Assembly: GCF_030164425.1 (NCBI RefSeq)
Contig: NZ_JASNJD010000022.1
Coordinates: 1 to 64,000 of the forward strand
DNA length: 64,000 nucleotides
Source of the DNA: Pseudodonghicola flavimaris
GTDB taxonomy: Bacteria > Pseudomonadota > Alphaproteobacteria > Rhodobacterales > Rhodobacteraceae
Direction: 5' to 3'
Shown here piece after piece: positions 1-7,777 of the stretch. How positions within the stretch are numbered: the stretch's first letter is position 1; every line of letters begins with the position of its first letter. Under the pieces are notes generated by a model. It saw only the letters and a list, made by a program, of their open reading frames with translations, did no database searches and was not told the origin of the DNA. A program made the position numbers and the translations under genes.

Positions 1-179
1 CCATCGACGAGGAGGTGAAGCTGGTGACCGAGAACCAGTCCGTCTACATCCCGCTGGGCGCCGTCCACCGGATGGAAAACCCCGGCAAGGTGCCGATGGT
101 GCTGATCGAGGTGCAGACCGGCTCCTACCTCGGCGAGGACGACATCATCCGCTACGAGGACATCTACGCCAGAAGCTGA
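1..179 (+). CDS. manC: Mannose-1-phosphate guanylyltransferase / mannose-6-phosphate isomerase, C-terminal fragment
   Basis: The reading frame enters from the left edge and ends at TGA 177-179, leaving about 58 residues. They form the end of the type II mannose-6-phosphate isomerase cupin: [13 protein letters not shown], then [25 protein letters not shown], shown here in two pieces ([12 protein letters not shown] and [13 protein letters not shown]). This tail is very characteristic of ManC/AlgA/CpsB enzymes, which make GDP-mannose for cell-surface polysaccharide. The N-terminal nucleotidyltransferase domain lies outside the window. The gene is followed by a perfect intrinsic terminator. It could supply the exopolysaccharide locus at 23.6-38 kb, but that link is inference. 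Confidence 0.85.
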   Translation, partial: IDEEVKLVTENQSVYIPLGAVHRMENPGKVPMVLIEVQTGSYLGEDDIIRYEDIYARS

Positions 180-209
180 AACCGGAATGCGCAACGGTCC
201 AGAAGCAAT

Positions 210-239
210 CCCCCGGTACTGTCTGTACCGGGGGTTTTT
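210..239 (+). terminator. Rho-independent terminator after manC
   Basis: A perfect 10-bp stem (CCCCCGGTAC at 210-219 pairing with GTACCGGGGG at 225-234) has a 5-nt loop and is followed directly by TTTTT (235-239). It lies 30 bp past the manC stop. The next gene is convergent, so it separates the two transcripts. Confidence 0.95.
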
Positions 240-266
240 CGTGTCGGTGCGTCCCGGGCTCGGCGG

Positions 267-701
267 TCAGCGCACGACATAGACCGAGCAGTTCGAATGG
301 CGCACCACCCGTGAGGCATTGGGCCCGAGGAGGTAGTCCTTCAGGTCGGGCCGGTGGGCGCCGAGCACGATCAGATCAGCGCCGTCCTTTCCGGCGGTTT
401 CGAGGATCTCGTGATAGGCGGTGCCGACGCCGACGATATGGCGGACCCTGGCGTTGACCGCCGCGCCAAGCACATCGGCCACCAGGGTGGACAGCGCGGC
501 GCGGGCCTGGGTGATCGCCTCAGAGGTGTGGCCTTCCTTGAAGAAGCCGCCGACCATGCTCATCCCGTAGTCGGGCAGCACCGTGATCACGTCGAGCTGC
601 GCGCCTTCGAGCTCTGCCAGGCGCCAGGCGCGGGTCAGCACCTTGGCCTCGCTTTCCGGGCGGTTGACATCGACGGCGCAGAGGATGGTGGTGAGGGTCA
701 T
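267..701 (-). CDS. Universal stress protein (UspA family), TRAP-associated
   Basis: A 144-residue single-domain Usp protein, the usual length. It begins TTILCAVDVN, with the conserved early Asp at residue 11, and ends with a Usp-type nucleotide loop: LGAHRP around residue 113, then LLGPNASRVVRHS and the final strand CSVYVVR. The G-2x-G-9x-G(S/T) ATP motif is imperfect because Arg stands where the second Gly is expected. It is the last gene of a TAXI-TRAP operon, and its start overlaps the permease stop by 4 bp (ATGA). Usp proteins fused to or coupled with TRAP transporters (TeaD in the Halomonas ectoine system) modulate transport activity, so the same role is likely here. Confidence 0.92.
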   Translation of the reverse strand: MTLTTILCAVDVNRPESEAKVLTRAWRLAELEGAQLDVITVLPDYGMSMVGGFFKEGHTSEAITQARAALSTLVADVLGAAVNARVRHIVGVGTAYHEILETAGKDGADLIVLGAHRPDLKDYLLGPNASRVVRHSNCSVYVVR

Positions 702-3301
702 GCCGGAACTCCTTCGGGACGGGCCGCGCGGCGGGATTGCAGGAAGGCGACCAGGCCGAGCAGCAGCAGCGCCGGGATGAAGATCAGCTCCTTGGGAAGC
801 TGGTTGACCGGGGCCTGTACGGCGGTGATCTCAACCGGATTGTCGCCGTAGAAATCGAAGCTGGACAGTTTGTCGCCGAGCGGCGTGCCGAACATCGGTT
901 CCTCCAGGATCATCTTGTCGCCCTCGGGCATCAGCAGCAGCCCCAGCGCATCCAGCCGGGCCTGAAGATCGCCCTCGGCAACATCCAGCACCACGGTCAG
1001 ATCCTTCATCTCCAGCGTGTCGAAATCCGGGCCGGAGATGACCACGCGCAGTTGCGATCCGGTCGGTGCCTCAGTCAGGGCCTGCTCGAACGCGGCGGGG
1101 TCTATGGCATGATAGGGGTGCTGGATCTGATCCATGAAAAAACCGGGCCGGAACAGGGCAAAGGCAACGATCAGCAGCGCCAGGGTTTCCCAGATGCGCG
1201 ACTTGGTCAGGAAGAACCCCATGGTGGCGGCGGTGAAGACCAGAATGCCGATGGTGGCGATGACGAAGACGATGATGCCCTGTGTCCAGGTCACGTCGAT
1301 CAGCAGCAGATCGGTGTTGAAGATGAAGACGAAGGGCAGAGCGACGGTGCGCAGCGAATAGAAGAAGGCGGTGAAACCGGTGCGGATCGCATCGCCGCCG
1401 GAGACGGCGGCGGCGGCGAAACTGGCCAGCCCCACCGGCGGGGTCACATCGGCCATGATCCCGAAATAGAAGACGAAGAGATGCACCGCGATCAGCGGCA
1501 CCACCAGCCCCGACTGGGCGCCGAGTTCCACCACCACCGAGACCATCAGCGAAGAGACCACGATATAATTCGCCGTGGTCGGCAGCCCCATGCCCAGGAT
1601 CAGCGACAGGATTGCCACGAAGATCAGCATCAGGATCAGATTGCCGCCGGACAGGAATTCGACGAAATCCGCCATCACCTGACCGATCCCGGTCAGCGAC
1701 ACGGTGCCGACGATGATGCCGGCGGTGGCAGTGGCCAGGCCGATGCCGATCATGTTGCGGGCGCCGTCGATCATGCCGTCGATCAGGTCGATCGCGCCAT
1801 CCTTCAGGCGGGAGAGCGCGTTGTCCTCGCCCCGGAAAAAGGCCTTCAGCGTCTTCTGGGTGATCAGGATGAAGAACAGCAGGAAGGTGGCCCAGAAGGC
1901 GGAGAGGCCGGGCGATTTCCGTTCGATCATCAGGAAATAGACCAGCACCACGATCGGCATGAGGTAATAGAGGCCGGCCTTCCAGATCTTGCCGATATCG
2001 GGCAGCTCGACGATTTCCGCGTTGGGGTCGTCGGCTTCCAGCTCCTCGACCGAGGCGGCCAGTCTGACGAGGCCGACATAGACCAGCCCCAGCAGCAGGG
2101 CCAGCACCCAGCCGGCACCCTCGGGCACCAGCGCGACGACGGCGCGCACCGGGAACTGTGTGGCATAGCACAGCGCCGCGAAGCCGGCGAAGAAGACGAA
2201 CATGCCACCCACCGTCTTGCCCAGCGAGACGACCTTGTTGCCGAGCGTCGGCATCTTGTTCTTAAGCGCTTCGAGGTGAACGATATAGACCAGCGCGATA
2301 TAGGAGATGATCGCCGGCACGAAGGCATGGGTGATCACCTCGAAATAGGAAATGCCCACGTATTCGACCATCAGGAAGGCGGCGGCCCCCATCACCGGCG
2401 GCATGATCTGGCCGTTGACCGAGGAGGCGACCTCGACCGAGCCGGCCTTTTCGGCGGAGAAGCCCACGCGTTTCATCAGGGGGATGGTGAAGGTGCCGGT
2501 GGTGACCACATTGGCGATGGAAGAGCCGGAAATCAGCCCGGTCGCGGCGGAGCCGACAACGGCGGCCTTGGCCGGGCCGCCCCGCAGGTGGCCGAGCGCG
2601 CCGAAGGCCATCTTGATGAAGTAGTTGCCGGCGCCGGCCTTATCCAGCAGGGCGCCGAACAGCACGAAGAGAAAGACGAATTTGGTCGAGACGCCGAGCG
2701 CGATACCGAAGACCCCCTCGGAGGTGATCCACATATGGCTCATCGCCTTGCGGAGGGAGGCCCCGGCCCAGCGGATCTGGTCGGGGACCATTTCCGAGGC
2801 GCCGAAGAAGACATAGGCGAGGAAGACGATGGCGAGGATCACCATCACCGGGCCAAGGGTGCGATAGGCGGCGATGAAGAGGAACAGCAGCCCGGCGAGC
2901 GAGAACCACGCATCGCTGGTGTCCGCGAGGCCGCCGTTGTTGACGATCTTCTGGTAGAAGAAATAGCCGTACATCGCCAGGGCCGCGCCGCCGATGGCGA
3001 GGATCCAGTCATACCAGGGCACCCGGTTCTTCGGCGCCGCCCTGAACAGCGGATAGGCCATGGCCGACAGGAAAATGGCGAAGGCCAGATGGATCTGGCG
3101 GGAATTGTTGATCAGGTCGCCGGGCAGCACATAGGGCGCCACCGGCGAGGCCAGCAGGACCTGAAACACCGACCAGATCAGAGCCACAGCGGCGATCAGC
3201 GTGCCGATGGCCCCGGGTACGGCCCGGGCGCCGCTGTCTGAGGCGGCGACCAGTTCCTGCAGTTCGTCTTCGTTCAATGCGCGTTTTTCAAAATCGGACA
3301 T
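698..3301 (-). CDS. TRAP transporter fused permease (DctQ-DctM, 4TM/12TM type) with C-terminal DUF3394-like domain
   Basis: This 867-residue inner-membrane protein joins the small and large TRAP permease subunits in one chain, the arrangement used by TAXI-TRAP systems. About four N-terminal membrane segments (DctQ-like) are followed from roughly residue 210 by the DctM module, with the family-typical stretches GLISGSSIANVVTTGTF, SSVNGQIMPPVMGAAAF and GLPTTANYIVVSS. After the last DctM helix comes a soluble segment (about residues 720-840, beginning FALFRPGFFMDQI) that resembles DUF3394, then a final membrane anchor. The start is the ATG at 3301. It lies between the binding-protein gene (133 bp upstream, with a hairpin) and uspA (4-bp overlap). 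The substrate cannot be read from the sequence. Confidence 0.95.
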   Translation of the reverse strand: MSDFEKRALNEDELQELVAASDSGARAVPGAIGTLIAAVALIWSVFQVLLASPVAPYVLPGDLINNSRQIHLAFAIFLSAMAYPLFRAAPKNRVPWYDWILAIGGAALAMYGYFFYQKIVNNGGLADTSDAWFSLAGLLFLFIAAYRTLGPVMVILAIVFLAYVFFGASEMVPDQIRWAGASLRKAMSHMWITSEGVFGIALGVSTKFVFLFVLFGALLDKAGAGNYFIKMAFGALGHLRGGPAKAAVVGSAATGLISGSSIANVVTTGTFTIPLMKRVGFSAEKAGSVEVASSVNGQIMPPVMGAAAFLMVEYVGISYFEVITHAFVPAIISYIALVYIVHLEALKNKMPTLGNKVVSLGKTVGGMFVFFAGFAALCYATQFPVRAVVALVPEGAGWVLALLLGLVYVGLVRLAASVEELEADDPNAEIVELPDIGKIWKAGLYYLMPIVVLVYFLMIERKSPGLSAFWATFLLFFILITQKTLKAFFRGEDNALSRLKDGAIDLIDGMIDGARNMIGIGLATATAGIIVGTVSLTGIGQVMADFVEFLSGGNLILMLIFVAILSLILGMGLPTTANYIVVSSLMVSVVVELGAQSGLVVPLIAVHLFVFYFGIMADVTPPVGLASFAAAAVSGGDAIRTGFTAFFYSLRTVALPFVFIFNTDLLLIDVTWTQGIIVFVIATIGILVFTAATMGFFLTKSRIWETLALLIVAFALFRPGFFMDQIQHPYHAIDPAAFEQALTEAPTGSQLRVVISGPDFDTLEMKDLTVVLDVAEGDLQARLDALGLLLMPEGDKMILEEPMFGTPLGDKLSSFDFYGDNPVEITAVQAPVNQLPKELIFIPALLLLGLVAFLQSRRAARPEGVPA

Positions 3302-3377
3302 CAGGCCCCCCGTCTCGACCTTCGCCCTCCCCAGCCGGAAGTCGATTGAGTTTAATGTTGTGATTTTTGTCTGCTGT

Positions 3378-3401
3378 CGGAGGGCGGCTGGCCGCCCTCC
3401 G
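3378..3401 (-). promoter_or_regulatory. Intercistronic hairpin between TAXI binding protein and permease
   Basis: A perfect 10-bp stem (CGGAGGGCGG / CCGCCCTCCG) with a CTGG loop in the 133-bp gap between the binding-protein stop (3435) and the permease start (3301). No T-run follows on the minus strand, so it is more likely a 3' mRNA stabiliser or partial attenuator than a terminator. Such a structure would favour excess binding protein over permease. The function is inferred. Confidence 0.6.
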
Positions 3402-3434
3402 GACCGATCGCGGGATCAGGATAGGGGTGGAGGA

Positions 3435-4403
3435 TTACTCCATCCAACCTTTTTCTTTGTAGTATTTGGCGGCACCCGGGTGCAGCGGCGCGGACAGGCC
3501 GTCCTTGATCATCTCCTCCGGCTTCAGGTTGGCGAAAGCCGGATGCAGGCCCTTGAAGTCGTCGAAATTTTCGAACACGGCGGACACCACGGCATAGACC
3601 GCATCGTCGGAGACATTGGCCGAGGTCACGATGGTCGCGCCGACCCCGAAGGTATGTACGTCATCGGGATTGCCACGGTACATGCCGCCGGGGATGGTGG
3701 CCTTGCGGTAGAAGGAATTGTCCGCGACCAGCTGGTCGACGACCGGGCCGGCGACTTCGACCAGCACGGAGTCACAGGCGGTGGTGGCCTCCTGGATCGA
3801 GCCGGAGGGGTGGCCGACGGTATAGACCATGGCGTCGATCTGGTTGTCGCAGAGGGCGGCGGATTGCTCCGAGGCCTTCAGCTCGGTCGCCAGGGCGAAG
3901 TCGCCGCTGGTCCAGCCCATGGCGTCCATCAGCACTTCCATGGTGCCGCGCTGGCCGGAGCCGGGATTGCCGATATTCACCCGCTTGCCCTTGAGATCCT
4001 CGAAGGTCTTCACACCGGCATCGGCGCGGGCGACCACGGTGAATGGTTCGGGATGAACCGAGAAGACCGCGCGCAGATCCTTGAACGGGCCCTGGTCCTC
4101 GAATTTCGAGGTGCCGTTATAGGCATGGTACTGCCAGTCCGACTGGGCGACGCCGAATTCCAGCTCGCCCTCGCGGATGGTGTTGATGTTGTAGACCGAG
4201 CCGCCGGTGGATTCGACCGAGCAGCGCACGCCGTGGTCGCGGCGGCCCTTGTTGACCAGGCGACAGATGGCGCCGCCGGTGGGGTAGTAGACCCCGGTGA
4301 CACCGCCGGTGCCGATGGTCACGAATTCTTCTGCGGCAGAGGCGGTCGCGAAGCTTGCGCTGGCAACCAGCGCGGCGAGGCCGAGTTTGAAGTGTTTCGT
4401 CAT
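3435..4403 (-). CDS. TAXI-family TRAP transporter solute-binding protein
   Basis: A 322-residue periplasmic binding protein. A Sec signal peptide (charged MTKHFK, hydrophobic core, cleavage near ASA-AEE around residue 24) is followed by the TAXI-family start of the mature domain, [18 protein letters not shown], then [14 protein letters not shown] and the [11 protein letters not shown] segment. Later TAXI motifs include [16 protein letters not shown] and [14 protein letters not shown]. It delivers substrate to the fused permease encoded next. Characterised TAXI proteins bind glutamate/glutamine and other small acids, but the ligand here is not deducible. Upstream lies the RpiR-family gene on the same strand, with an 88-bp gap containing a 14-bp palindrome. 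Confidence 0.95.
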   Translation of the reverse strand: MTKHFKLGLAALVASASFATASAAEEFVTIGTGGVTGVYYPTGGAICRLVNKGRRDHGVRCSVESTGGSVYNINTIREGELEFGVAQSDWQYHAYNGTSKFEDQGPFKDLRAVFSVHPEPFTVVARADAGVKTFEDLKGKRVNIGNPGSGQRGTMEVLMDAMGWTSGDFALATELKASEQSAALCDNQIDAMVYTVGHPSGSIQEATTACDSVLVEVAGPVVDQLVADNSFYRKATIPGGMYRGNPDDVHTFGVGATIVTSANVSDDAVYAVVSAVFENFDDFKGLHPAFANLKPEEMIKDGLSAPLHPGAAKYYKEKGWME

Positions 4404-4472
4404 GAGCTCAGTACTCCCATTGGTTTCTTGGTTCGTTCATGAAAGCTCACCGCAGGCGGACTGCGATGTTAG

Positions 4473-4486
4473 GGGGAAATTTCCCC
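4473..4486. promoter_or_regulatory. Palindrome GGGGAAATTTCCCC upstream of the TAXI gene
   Basis: A perfect 14-bp palindrome in the 88-bp gap between the RpiR gene and the TAXI binding-protein gene, about 70 bp upstream of the latter's start. No T-run follows it. It could be an operator or the base of a hairpin. Position suggests control of the TRAP genes. Confidence 0.4.
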
Positions 4487-4491
4487 TGCAT

Positions 4492-5352
4492 TCACCCTAT
4501 GACCTCGCCCAGAACACGGCTCTGACGTTCGATTTCGGCGATGCGCTCAGAGGTTTCCGGGCCGCAGCCACGGGCGACCATGGCCACCAGGGTTTCCAGC
4601 AGAAACACGGTGGCGACATAGGATGAGAAGAAGTTGGGCCCGTCGGAGGGGACGATGAAGCCGGAGTCGGCGCCGCGCAGCGCCGGGCAGGTGTGGCTGG
4701 AGGCGATGACCACCACATAGACCCCCTGCCGGCGCGCCTCTTCCGCGGCGCGGATCGACACTGTGGCGTAGGGGGCCTTGGTGATGACGATCAGCGCATC
4801 CTGGGCGTCGAGATCGCAGATCGCGCTGCCGATGGAGGCCCCCATGCGGCCGATCTGCTTCCAGTTCGGCCCGAGGAAATTGCCCATATAGCCAGCGTAT
4901 TCGGCGATTCCGGTCGACCCGAGCGCCCCCAGCAGCAGCACGTTTCGGGCCGTGGCCAGCCGCGCGGCGGTGCGGTCGAGCTGATCGGTATCGATGCCGG
5001 CGGCCAGCTGATTGAGGTTGGCAATGGCGCTGCTGCGGGCGTTGTCCAGGAACACATGCGGCTGTTCGCCCTGGGTTTGCCGCAGATCGTCGGCGCGGGC
5101 GGCGAAGCTGGAGACGCTGCGGCCGATCTGGGTGCGCATTGCCTCGCGCAGGTCCTCGAAGCCGTCATATCCCAGCGCCCGGGCCAGCCGGCTGAAGGTG
5201 GCCGGTGAAATCCCGCTTTCCTCGGCCACCGTGCGCAGCGACCGCGACGCGGTATCGACCGGATTGGCGGCGAGATAATCGCCCGCCTGCTGCAGCCGCG
5301 CGCTGAGCCTGCCGTAACTTTCCGCAAGTCTGCGTTCAAAACTTGGCTGCAC
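4492..5352 (-). CDS. MurR/RpiR-family transcriptional regulator (HTH-SIS)
   Basis: An N-terminal HTH_6 domain (LRTVAEESGISPATFSRLAR, shown as LRTVAEESGIS then PATFSRLARALGYDGF) is followed by a SIS sugar-phosphate-binding domain (LLLGALGSTGIAEYAGYM to about the C-terminus). I chose the GTG at 5352 (286 residues): it has a G-rich Shine-Dalgarno-like stretch and gives the usual family length. An ATG at 5448 would add 32 residues but runs through the operator region and lacks a spaced ribosome site. RpiR proteins bind inverted TGAAA/TTTCA-type repeats and respond to phosphorylated or acidic metabolites. Here such repeats lie between this gene and the divergent aminotransferase operon, and the TRAP genes lie downstream. 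Confidence 0.9.
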   Translation of the reverse strand: MQPSFERRLAESYGRLSARLQQAGDYLAANPVDTASRSLRTVAEESGISPATFSRLARALGYDGFEDLREAMRTQIGRSVSSFAARADDLRQTQGEQPHVFLDNARSSAIANLNQLAAGIDTDQLDRTAARLATARNVLLLGALGSTGIAEYAGYMGNFLGPNWKQIGRMGASIGSAICDLDAQDALIVITKAPYATVSIRAAEEARRQGVYVVVIASSHTCPALRGADSGFIVPSDGPNFFSSYVATVFLLETLVAMVARGCGPETSERIAEIERQSRVLGEVIG

Positions 5353-5400
5353 GCGCGGCCCCCGGGGTGTGACTGACGGTAACGGATTTGCGATTCTTAG

Positions 5401-5457
5401 CGTTTCATTTGTTTCATATGTTGTCAATAAATGAAACAATTGTATCATCCTGAAACG
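5401..5457. promoter_or_regulatory. RpiR-type operator cluster overlapping a sigma70-like promoter
   Basis: The near-perfect palindrome TGAAACAATTGTATCA (5432-5447; 14 of 16 positions symmetrical) is flanked by more copies of the half-site: GTTTCAT at 5402 and 5411, and TGAAACG at 5451, the inverse of CGTTTCA at 5401. On the plus strand a promoter TTGTCA (5421-5426), 16-nt spacer, TATCAT (5443-5448) overlaps the central palindrome, so a bound repressor would block RNA polymerase at the aminotransferase operon. The half-site agrees with known RpiR-family sites. Assignment to the adjacent regulator is inference. Confidence 0.7.
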
Positions 5458-5487
5458 CGCCGCATTGCGCTGAGTTCGGAGATTCGC

Positions 5488-6828
5488 ATGAACGCCCCCG
5501 TCGTCCCCCCGTCACATGTCTTCCACCGGTCGTCCCGGGCCACGCCGCCGCGCGCGGTGCGGGGCGAGGGCGCCTATATCTTCGATGCCGCCGGCAAGCG
5601 GTATCTCGATGGCTCCGGCGGCGCGGCGGTCTCCTGCCTCGGTCACTCCGATCAGACGGTGATCCAGGCGATCAAGGACCAGCTGGATCAGCTGCCTTTC
5701 GCGCATTCGGGGTTCTTCAGCTCCGACCCGGCAGAGCGTCTGGCCGACCGGCTGGTTGCCCATGCGCCCGAGGGGATCGACCGGGTCTATCTGGTCTCCG
5801 GAGGGTCGGAGGCGGTGGAAGCCGCGCTGAAGATGGCGCGGCAGTATTTCGTCGAGATCGGCGAGCCGCTGCGCACCCGCTTCATCGCCCGTCGGCAGAG
5901 CTATCACGGCAATACGCTGGGCGCGCTGGCGGCCGGCGGCAACGCCTGGCGCAAGGCGAAATTCGCACCGCTGCTGATCGAGACCAACCACATCTCTCCC
6001 TGCTACGCCTATCGCGGTCAGATGGAGGGGGAGAGCCTGGAGGCCTACGGGCTGCGTGTCGCCGACGAGCTCGAGGCTGAGCTGAACCGTGTCGGGCCGG
6101 AGACGGTGATCGCCTTCGTTGCCGAGCCGGTGGTGGGCGCGACCCTGGGCGCGGTGCCGGCGGTGCCGGGCTATTTCAAACGGATCCGCGAGATCTGCGA
6201 CCGCTATGGCATCCTGCTGATCCTGGATGAGGTGATGTGCGGCATGGGCCGGACCGGAACGCTGTTTGCCTGCGAACAGGACGGCATCGCCCCCGATATC
6301 GTCACCATCGCCAAGGGGCTCGGGGCCGGCTATCAGCCGATCGGCGCGGCGCTCTGCTCGGGCCGGATCCATGCGGCCTTTGCCGAGGGCTCGGGCTTCT
6401 TCCAGCACGGCCACACCTATAACGCCCATCCCACCGCCGCGGCGGCGGCCGATGCGGTGCTGACCCGGCTGACCGACGACGGGCTGACCGCCCGGGCGGC
6501 TGAGATGGGCGAGACGCTGGACGCGGCGCTGCGGGCGGCCTTCGGGCAGCACCCGCATATCGGAGATATCCGCGGCCGGGGGATGTTCCGCGGACTGGAG
6601 ATCGTCGCCGACCGCGCCAGCAAGACCCCCTTCGATCCGGCCGAGGGCAAGGCCGCCCGGGTCAAGGCGGCGGCCTTCGAGGCGGGGCTGATCTGCTATC
6701 CGATGGGGGGCACCATCGATGGCAAACAGGGGGATCACGTGCTGCTGGCGCCGCCCTTCATCCTCAGCGAGGATCAGATCGGCGAGCTGGTCGACAAGCT
6801 GTCGCAAGCCTTCGCGGCGGTGCTGTGA
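5488..6828 (+). CDS. Class III (fold type I) PLP-dependent aminotransferase
   Basis: The protein has 446 residues, normal for class III aminotransferases (omega-amino acid, beta-alanine or amine transaminases). The Schiff-base lysine is Lys276 in VTIAKGLGAGYQPIGA, the cofactor Asp is Asp247 in LILDEVMCGMGRTG, and the N-terminal VSGGSEAVEAALKMAR and RRQSYHGNTLGAL segments are typical. I chose the ATG at 5488 over an upstream in-frame codon at 5431, because 5431 lies inside the operator and promoter. It is translationally coupled to the BKACE gene (TGATG). It probably deaminates an imported amine or amino acid to a keto acid or aldehyde that feeds BKACE. Substrate unknown. Confidence 0.93.
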   Translation: MNAPVVPPSHVFHRSSRATPPRAVRGEGAYIFDAAGKRYLDGSGGAAVSCLGHSDQTVIQAIKDQLDQLPFAHSGFFSSDPAERLADRLVAHAPEGIDRVYLVSGGSEAVEAALKMARQYFVEIGEPLRTRFIARRQSYHGNTLGALAAGGNAWRKAKFAPLLIETNHISPCYAYRGQMEGESLEAYGLRVADELEAELNRVGPETVIAFVAEPVVGATLGAVPAVPGYFKRIREICDRYGILLILDEVMCGMGRTGTLFACEQDGIAPDIVTIAKGLGAGYQPIGAALCSGRIHAAFAEGSGFFQHGHTYNAHPTAAAAADAVLTRLTDDGLTARAAEMGETLDAALRAAFGQHPHIGDIRGRGMFRGLEIVADRASKTPFDPAEGKAARVKAAAFEAGLICYPMGGTIDGKQGDHVLLAPPFILSEDQIGELVDKLSQAFAAVL

Positions 6829-7607
6829 TGACGCTGCCCCGGCTGATGGTCGCCCCCAACGGCGCCACCAAGAGCAAGGCGGACCACCCGGCGTTGCCGA
6901 TCGCGCTGGAGGAGATCACCGCAGAGGCCCGTGCCTGCCTGGCGGCGGGCGCGGGCGCGCTGCACCTGCATCTGCGCGACGATGCCGGCGGCCACCTGCT
7001 GGACAGCGGTGCCTATGCCGAGGCGCTGACGCATCTGGCGGCAGAGGTGCCGGGGCTGGCGCTGCAGATCACGACGGAGGCCGCCGGCCTCTATCACCCG
7101 GCGCATCAGCGCTATGTCGCGCTGCATTCCGGCGCGACGATGGTGTCGGTGGCGCTGCGCGAGAACATCCGCGACAGCGGCACCGCCGCGCGCCGGTTCT
7201 ACGAGTGCTGCGCAGAGCGGGGGATCGCGGTGCAGCATATCCTCTACGATCGCGCCGATGCCGAGGTGCTGACTCATGTCCTGCCGCCGGCGCTGTTGCG
7301 TGATCGGGGGCTGCAGCTGCTCTTCGTGCTGGGCCGCTACACCGCCGGGCAGCAATCCGATCCGGGGATGCTGGCGCCGTTTCTTGACTGGGTGGCTGCG
7401 GAAGGACTCAGCCCGGACTGGGCGGTCTGCGCCTTTGGGCAGGGTGAGACCGCCTGCCTGGTCGCGGCGGCACAGCGGGGCGGCAAATGCCGCGTAGGGT
7501 TCGAAAATGCGCTGGTCCATCCAGACGGCCAACGGGCCGGCAGCAATGCCGAGCGGGTGACAGAGGTGACAGCGGCGCTGGCCGGGGCGGGCCTGGCGGC
7601 GGGCTGA
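6828..7607 (+). CDS. BKACE-family beta-keto acid cleavage enzyme (3-keto-5-aminohexanoate cleavage enzyme-like)
   Basis: 259 residues, slightly short for the family. The N-terminus LMVAPNGATKSKADHPALP and the metal-binding GALHLHLRDDAGGHLLD (His-x-His zinc ligands) are diagnostic for BKACE, a TIM-barrel Zn enzyme that condenses a beta-keto acid with acetyl-CoA to give acetoacetate plus a new acyl-CoA. The C-terminal GGKCRVGFENALVHPDG carries the late conserved region and the third ligand Glu. The ATG at 6828 overlaps the aminotransferase stop by one base; a GTG at 6825 is the alternative. The pairing suggests amine to beta-keto acid to acyl-CoA. BKACE members vary widely in substrate, so specificity is open. 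Confidence 0.93.
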   Translation: MTLPRLMVAPNGATKSKADHPALPIALEEITAEARACLAAGAGALHLHLRDDAGGHLLDSGAYAEALTHLAAEVPGLALQITTEAAGLYHPAHQRYVALHSGATMVSVALRENIRDSGTAARRFYECCAERGIAVQHILYDRADAEVLTHVLPPALLRDRGLQLLFVLGRYTAGQQSDPGMLAPFLDWVAAEGLSPDWAVCAFGQGETACLVAAAQRGGKCRVGFENALVHPDGQRAGSNAERVTEVTAALAGAGLAAG

Positions 7608-7777
7608 GACCGGTCGCGACCAGCGCCGGGACAGGGGGCACAGGGCGCATCGGTGCCGGTTTTTCGCCGCATCGTTCAAGGCGGCTTGCGACCGGGGGCA
7701 GAGATCCGCATAGAATGCAAGGACTTGCCCCGACGTGCGGCAGAATGACCGACACCAGCTTCCAGCGGAGAAAGCCG

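Noticed and set aside
737-3241. 834-codon open frame on the plus strand opposite the TRAP permease gene
   Set aside because: It is exactly antisense to the strongly supported permease. Its protein is rich in Asp/His/Gln/Gly with no domain, which is what the reverse frame of a high-GC hydrophobic gene gives.
3419-3425. GGATAGG half of the EPS box near the TAXI gene
   Set aside because: No matching CCTATCC arm at the right spacing; single heptamers such as this (also at 15976-15982 in the RidA gene) are expected by chance.
7487-7777. N-terminal extension of the MFS transporter frame to 7487
   Set aside because: The added sequence overlaps the BKACE gene, lacks membrane segments and is Arg/Gly-rich; ATG 7778 with GGAGAAAG is the proper start.
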